Below are positions 56,161-64,000 of a DNA stretch of 64,000 bases, one piece after another. The DNA comes from Arthrobacter sp. ov407. GTDB taxonomy: Bacteria > Actinomycetota > Actinomycetes > Actinomycetales > Micrococcaceae. Below the pieces are notes generated by a model. That model was not told the origin of the DNA and ran no database searches. It saw nothing but the letters and a program-made list of their open reading frames with translations. The stretch lies in NCBI RefSeq assembly GCF_900102895.1, contig NZ_FNGD01000007.1:186001-250000 (forward strand), written 5' to 3'. The translations under genes were made by a program, and so were the position numbers. Each line of letters opens with the position of its first letter. The stretch's first letter is position 1.

Positions 56161-57468
56161 CTACGCCGGCGGTACAGCCCGGCTCAGCTCGGCGCTGATC
56201 CGGTCGATCACGGCAGCCGCGACGTCGGATTTGGAACCCGACGCCTCTTGGGGTTCGGAGCCGTCGCGGGAAAGGATGACTACGGAGTTCGTGTCTTCGC
56301 CAAAGACCAAGTCCTGGCCCACCTGGTTGACGACCAGCAGGTCACAGGCCTTCCGGTGCAGCTTGTCCCGGGCGTACTCGAGGACGTCGCCGCCGGCGTC
56401 GCCGGTCTCGGCGGCAAAGCCGACGATCAGCTGATCCCGGGACGCGGCGTCGCGGACCTCGACGAGTTCCCGCAGGATGTCGGGGTTGCGCACCAGGTTG
56501 ATCACCGGGTCGGCGACGTCGTCGCGCTTCTTGATCTTCGTTCCGGAGACGTCTGCCGGGCGGAAGTCCGCGACGGCGGCGGCCATGATGACGACGTCGG
56601 AGTCGGCGGCCGCGTGCAGCGCCGCCTTCCGCAGCTCCAGGGCAGTCTCGACCTGGACGACTTCGACGCCGGCGGGGGCCGGGACCTCCATGTGGGCGGC
56701 CAGCAGCCGGACGCGGGCGCCGGCCTCGAGCGCGGCCGCGGCCAGGGCCACGCCCTGTTTGCCGGAGGAGCGGTTGCCGAGGAACCGCACGGGGTCCAGC
56801 GGTTCCCGGGTGCCGCCGGCGCTGATGGTCACAGTGAGCCCGGTCAGGGCCCGGACCGCCGCCGGTGCCGCCGACGGTGCGGCCGGCGCCCCCGCCGGTG
56901 CCGCCGACGGTGCGGCCGGCGCCCCCGCCGTAGCAACGGATGCGCCGGCGAGGGCCATGGCGGCGGAGAAGATCGCCTCGGGCTCGGGCAACCGGCCGGG
57001 ACCGGAGTCGGCGCCGGTCAGGCGGCCACTCGCGGGTTCCAGCACGGTGACGCCGCGGCTGCGCAGGGTTTCGACGTTGGCTTCGGTGGCGGGGTGCTGC
57101 CACATTTCGGTGTGCATGGCCGGGGCCATGAGCACCGGGCAGTCGCCGGCCATCAGCAGGGTGTTGGTCAGGAGGTCATCGGCCTGGCCGGTGGCCGCGC
57201 GGGCCAGGAGATCGGCCGTGGCCGGGGCCACGACGATCAGTTCGGCCTCGTGGCCGAGCCGGACATGGTTGACCGTGTGGACGGCGTCGAACACGCTGTT
57301 GCTCACCGGGTGCCCGGAAAGGGCCTCCCACGTGGCGACGCCGACGAAGCGGGTGGCCGCCTCGGTGGGGATGACCGTGACGTCATGCCCGGCTTCAGTA
57401 AAAAGCCGGAGGAGCGACGCCACCTTGTAGGCGGCAATCCCTCCCCCGACTCCGAGGACTATGCGCAC
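56161..57468 (-). CDS. coaBC: Bifunctional phosphopantothenoylcysteine decarboxylase/phosphopantothenate-cysteine ligase
   Basis: Two steps of coenzyme A synthesis (435 aa). The CoaC flavin domain (1-175) has GVGGGIAAYKVASLLR, the active-site His in VNHVRLGHEAEL and the PAMHTEMWQHPAT loop. A linker of Ala/Pro repeats (about 178-210) joins it to CoaB, with ISAGGTREPLDPVRFLGNRSSGKQG and AAVADFRP. The linker DNA is a tandem duplication of about 33 bp (56861-56930 region). It lies between rpoZ and metK. Confidence 0.96.
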   Translation of the reverse strand: MRIVLGVGGGIAAYKVASLLRLFTEAGHDVTVIPTEAATRFVGVATWEALSGHPVSNSVFDAVHTVNHVRLGHEAELIVVAPATADLLARAATGQADDLLTNTLLMAGDCPVLMAPAMHTEMWQHPATEANVETLRSRGVTVLEPASGRLTGADSGPGRLPEPEAIFSAAMALAGASVATAGAPAAPSAAPAGAPAAPSAAPAAVRALTGLTVTISAGGTREPLDPVRFLGNRSSGKQGVALAAAALEAGARVRLLAAHMEVPAPAGVEVVQVETALELRKAALHAAADSDVVIMAAAVADFRPADVSGTKIKKRDDVADPVINLVRNPDILRELVEVRDAASRDQLIVGFAAETGDAGGDVLEYARDKLHRKACDLLVVNQVGQDLVFGEDTNSVVILSRDGSEPQEASGSKSDVAAAVIDRISAELSRAVPPA

Positions 57469-57520
57469 GTGATCTCCGTCAGCAGGCAGTCTGTTTACTT
57501 GGCTCTTCCCGCGGAGGGAA

Positions 57521-57781
57521 TTACTCTGCGGCTTCGATCGGCGTGGAGACGAGCTTGCCTTCGTTGATCTCGCGCAGCGCGATCGACAGGGACTTCTCGT
57601 TCAGCTTGGTGTCGACCAGCGGACCAACGTACTCAAACAGGCCCTCATGCAGCTGGGCGTAGTACGCGTTGATCTGGCGTGCGCGCTTGGCACCAAAAAT
57701 CACCAGTCCGTACTTCGAGTCGGCGGCCTTCAGCAGCTCGTCGATCGGCGGGTTGATGATGCCTTCAAGGTTCGTGGACAC
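57521..57781 (-). CDS. rpoZ: RNA polymerase omega subunit
   Basis: An 86-aa subunit that helps assemble RNA polymerase. It starts [20 protein letters not shown] and has [19 protein letters not shown], the standard actinobacterial omega pattern. It lies between gmk and coaBC, 40 and 53 nt away. Confidence 0.96.
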   Translation of the reverse strand: MSTNLEGIINPPIDELLKAADSKYGLVIFGAKRARQINAYYAQLHEGLFEYVGPLVDTKLNEKSLSIALREINEGKLVSTPIEAAE

Positions 57782-57820
57782 GAATTCTCCAAATTCTAAC
57801 GGGCCGGTACGTCCCGGCGC

Positions 57821-58393
57821 CTAGCGCGGGTTCGGGGTCAGCCCCATGAGTGAAACAAGCTCGTCCGCTGCCCGACGAACGTCATCATTGATAACGGTGT
57901 GGTCGAACTCCGGTTCAGCGGCAAGTTCTAGTTTAGCGGTTTCCAGCCTCTGCTGCTGTTCTTCGGCGCTTTCCGTGCCGCGGCCGACCAGCCGGCGGAC
58001 CATTTCGTCCCAGCTCGGGGGCGCCAGGAACACAAACTGGGCGTCCGGGACGGCCTGCTTGACCTGCCGGGCGCCCTGCAGATCGATCTCCAGCAACACC
58101 GAGCGGCCCTCGGCAATGGCGGCGTCAACCGTGCTGCGCAGCGTGCCGTAGCGGTTCCGGCCGTGGACGACGGCCCATTCGAGCAGTTCGCCGTTTTCGA
58201 TCAGGGAATCGAATTCCTCGGCCGACTTGAAGAAGTAGTGGATCCCGTCCTGCTCCCCCGGCCGCGGTGGGCGCGTCGTGGCCGATACGGACAGCCAGAC
58301 GCCGGGGTAGTTGTCCCGGATGTAGGTGGACACGGTGCCTTTGCCAACAGCCGTCGGGCCGGCGAGGACTGTCAGTCCCGGATTCTTGGTCAC
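57821..58393 (-). CDS. gmk: Guanylate kinase
   Basis: Phosphorylates GMP to GDP (190 aa). The P-loop reads [11 protein letters not shown] (Lys and Gly conserved), followed by [21 protein letters not shown], the GMP-binding signature. Normal length. AAAGGA lies 6 nt before the GTG. It follows mihF by 41 nt. Confidence 0.96.
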   Translation of the reverse strand: MTKNPGLTVLAGPTAVGKGTVSTYIRDNYPGVWLSVSATTRPPRPGEQDGIHYFFKSAEEFDSLIENGELLEWAVVHGRNRYGTLRSTVDAAIAEGRSVLLEIDLQGARQVKQAVPDAQFVFLAPPSWDEMVRRLVGRGTESAEEQQQRLETAKLELAAEPEFDHTVINDDVRRAADELVSLMGLTPNPR

Positions 58394-58434
58394 ATATTCC
58401 TTTGGGCGGTGGTGGGGCAGCTCGGCGGGCCGAG

Positions 58435-58752
58435 CTATTTGTCGTCAATAAAATCTACCAGCGCGCGGCGCTGGTGGATTCCCAGGCCCCGGACCCGTCG
58501 GGATTGTGCGATGCCGAGCTGGTCCATGATGGCCGCCGCCCGGACCCGGCCGATCCCGGGCAGGGCTTCGAGCAGCTCCACGATTCTCATGCGGGCAATG
58601 GCGTCGTCGGTTTCGGCGGCACTGATGATTTTGGCGATAGTCAGTTCTCCCGACTTGAGCCGCTCTTTTGCCTCGGCCCTGGTGGCTCTTGCGGCGGCAG
58701 CCTTGCGAAGGGCGTCGGAACGCTCCTGCGGAGTGAGGGGTCTCAAACTCAC
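58435..58752 (-). CDS. mihF: Actinobacterial integration host factor (mIHF)
   Basis: A 105-aa nucleoid protein essential in mycobacteria. The helix-two-turn-helix region [22 protein letters not shown] then [17 protein letters not shown] is diagnostic. The GTG at 58752 ([19 protein letters not shown]) has GGGAGG 8 nt upstream and matches the family N-terminus; the frame is open further but the extra residues are not conserved. It stands between pyrF and gmk, its usual place. Confidence 0.95.
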   Translation of the reverse strand: MSLRPLTPQERSDALRKAAAARATRAEAKERLKSGELTIAKIISAAETDDAIARMRIVELLEALPGIGRVRAAAIMDQLGIAQSRRVRGLGIHQRRALVDFIDDK

Positions 58753-58883
58753 TGGAAGTCCTCCCTGCATGGCGGGACGGGGCACCCTTGCCCTTGCCCC
58801 GAACCTACAGTCTGGCGGCGGCAGAAATCAATGGAAATCTGAGGGACGCCGGCATGCCAAAGAAGGCCATGGTCCGAAAGCCA

Positions 58884-58920
58884 GCCGGCCCGGGTCCGGG
58901 TGCTCCGGTCCCGGGCCGGC
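58884..58920. terminator. Terminator after pyrF
   Basis: GCCGGCCCGGG (58884-58894) pairs with CCCGGGCCGGC (58910-58920); after one T-T mismatch CCGG pairs with CCGG around loop GTGCT. It separates the pyrimidine operon from mihF-gmk. Confidence 0.8.
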
Positions 58921-58933
58921 AGGGCGGCTGCCG

Positions 58934-59792
58934 CTAGGCTGCGAGGAGTTCGTCGAGGGTGCGCCGTGCGGCATCCCGGAGGGACTGCACCTGCGGTCCC
59001 GCGCCGAGGATGTCCCGGCTTGAGGTGCCCAGAACCTGGGGGTAGGCCGCACCGAAAGTGCGGCGCAGGTCCGCGGCCGTGGCGCCCTGCGCACCCAGCC
59101 CGGGGGCGAGGATAGGCCCGCGGACCGCTGCCAGGTCCAGATCCAGTGCGGTGAGCGCGGAGCCCACCGTGGCGCCGACCACCAGGCCCACGGAACCGAG
59201 TGGACCGTCATACCGGCGGTTCTCCGCCGCGGCCGCTTCCGTGATCCGCCGCGCGACGGAGTCCGTCCCGCCGACGTGCTGGACCGAGGCGCCTTCCGGG
59301 TTCGAGGTCAGCGCGAGGACGAACACGCCGCGCCCGGTCTCGGCCGCCAGGTCCAGGGCGGGCCGGAGCGACTCAAAGCCCAGGTACGGGCTCAGCGTGA
59401 CCGAATCCGCGGCCAGCGCCGAGCCGTCCCGCAGCCAGGCGTCAGCGTAGGCGGCCATGGTGGAGCCGATGTCGCCACGTTTGGCGTCCGCAATGCTCAG
59501 CACGGAGGCTTCCGCCGCCGCGGCCAAGGTGCGTTCGAGCACGGCGATTCCAGCCGAGCCGTGCCGCTCGTACAGGGCCACCTGCGGCTTCACCGCGGCA
59601 GCGAGGGAGGCCACGGCCTCCAGGACGGTCAGCGAGAAGCGTTCCAGCCCGGCGGCGTCGTCAGTCAGCCCCCAGCACTGCATGAGCGCCGGGTGCGGGT
59701 CGATGCCGACGCACAGCGGGCCGCGGTCCGCCATGGCCCGACCCAGCCGGGAGCCGAACGACTCCCGGCCGGCCGTTGCGGCGGTGGATGCC

Positions 59793-59800
<8 letters not shown>
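58934..59800 (-). CDS. pyrF: Orotidine 5'-phosphate decarboxylase
   Basis: Last step of UMP synthesis (288 aa). [38 protein letters not shown] and the catalytic [14 protein letters not shown] (Asp-x-Lys-x-x-Asp, with type 2 PyrF spacing) are present, then [13 protein letters not shown]. The ATG at 59800 overlaps the carB stop by 8 nt. It ends the carA-carB-pyrF run. Confidence 0.97.
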
Positions 59801-63091
<3,291 letters not shown>

Positions 63092-63092
<1 letters not shown>

Positions 63093-64000
63093 TACTTCTT
63101 GTCCTCAGTCTTGGAATCGGTGGCAGTTTTTCTGTCGGTCTCTGTCTTTGCAGAAGCGTCCGCCATCAGCTCGATGAAGCGGTCGAAGAGGTAGGCGGCG
63201 TCGTGCGGGCCGGCGGCAGCTTCGGGGTGGTACTGCACGGAGAAGGCCGGGATGTCGAGGCAGGCGAGCCCTTCGACGACGTCGTCGTTGAGGCTCACGT
63301 GGCTGACCTCGACGCGGCCGAAGCGTTCCTCGGGGGCCTGGGTGGCGCCGTTGAGCGGGGCGTCGACGGCGAACCCGTGGTTCTGCGAGGTGATTTCGAC
63401 CTTGCCGGTGCGGCGGTCCATCACGGGCTGGTTGAGGCCGCGGTGGCCGTAGCGCAGCTTGTAGGTGCCGAACCCGAGGGCCCGGCCCAGGATCTGGTTG
63501 CCGAAGCAGATGCCGAAGTACGGGATCTTCTCGTCGAGCACGGCGCGCAGCAGCGCGACCTGGTTGTCGGCGGTGGCGGGGTCGCCGGGGCCGTTGGACA
63601 TGAAGAAGCCGTCGGGGTTCACGGCTTGGACGTCGGCGAGGGTCGCCGTGGCGGGCAGCACGTGCACCCGGACACCGCGCTCGGCGAAGCGGACCGGGGT
63701 CATGCGCTTGATGCCTAGGTCGATGGCGGCAATGCTGAACCGCGGCTCGCCGTCCCAGCCGAAGTCCCTGGGCTCCACCGTGTACGCGGCGTCCACGCTG
63801 ACTTCCTCGGCAAGACGCGAGCCTTCCATCGGCGCGCTGGCCAGGACGGCGTCGGTCAGTTCCTTGTCCGTGGCGCGGGCGGCGTCGCCGGAAAAGATGC
63901 CGGCGCGCATGGTCTTGTGTTCGCGCAGGTGGCGGGTGATGGCGCGGGTGTCGACGCCCTGGATGCCGACGATCCCCTGCTCGATGAGCTCGTCATCCAG
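63092..64000 (-). CDS. carA: Carbamoyl-phosphate synthase small subunit, C-terminal part (cut by window edge)
   Basis: The glutaminase subunit that supplies ammonia to CarB. The last 302 residues are visible. The class I glutamine amidotransferase site reads [13 protein letters not shown] (nucleophile Cys), FMSNGPGDP precedes it, and the His/Glu pair lies in [13 protein letters not shown] charged Lys/Thr/Asp tail ends the protein. The upstream part, with any PyrR-type control of the operon, is beyond the right edge. Confidence 0.96.

Overview
The window is a stretch of high-GC actinobacterial chromosome, most likely from Arthrobacter or a close relative in the Micrococcaceae. The evidence is gene content and order. 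One block reads leuS-degV-comEA/comEC-holA-rpsT-lepA-hemW-hrcA-dnaJ-rsmE, then phoH-ybeY-corC-era. Another reads carA-carB-pyrF-mihF-gmk-rpoZ-coaBC-metK-priA. MihF, DUF3097 and a PriA without its ATPase motifs are actinobacterial hallmarks. At least ten start codons follow a TANNNT -10 box by exactly 6 nt, the signature of leaderless mRNAs, which are common in this phylum. I saw no rRNA, tRNA, CRISPR array, insertion sequence or prophage.

Layout. 1-9.2 kb: the 5' end of leuA with a leucine-rich leader peptide, an M13 peptidase, an ArsR/CDF metal-efflux pair, an LCP cell-wall ligase, then era, corC-like, ybeY and phoH on the minus strand. 9.4-16.2 kb: an accessory insert between phoH and rsmE, two genes that are neighbours in the usual cluster. 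It holds two methyltransferases (one broken by a nonsense codon), an aminoglycoside-phosphotransferase-like kinase, two GNAT acetyltransferases, a VOC-fold remnant, a single-chain PheRS-like synthetase behind a leaderless upstream ORF, and a GerMN lipoprotein. 16.3-35.5 kb: chaperone and regulator genes (rsmE, dnaJ, hrcA with CIRCE), hemW, lepA, a PemK/MazF-like gene, rpsT, holA, comEC, comEA, a proline/threonine-rich secreted protein, degV, and leuS with its own leucine leader peptide and terminator.

35.5-43.9 kb: an accessory export operon with two CzcA/CusA-like RND permeases, a short lipoprotein adaptor between them and a secreted protein after them, closed by a very long inverted repeat. 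43.9-49.3 kb: glycerol catabolism (glpK, glpF, glpD) with a divergent SorC-type regulator. 49.3-52.2 kb: an aldo/keto reductase, an alpha/beta hydrolase and a glycosyltransferase in a probable operon. 52.4-64 kb: priA, metK, coaBC, rpoZ, gmk, mihF, pyrF, carB and carA, which join pyrimidine synthesis to nucleotide and coenzyme metabolism.

The most interesting signals are regulatory. Two similar leucine leader peptides precede leuA and leuS. The PheRS-like gene has a leaderless upstream ORF followed by a stem that can sequester its Shine-Dalgarno sequence. The RND pair is also notable because one permease has lost both acidic proton-relay residues that its partner keeps.
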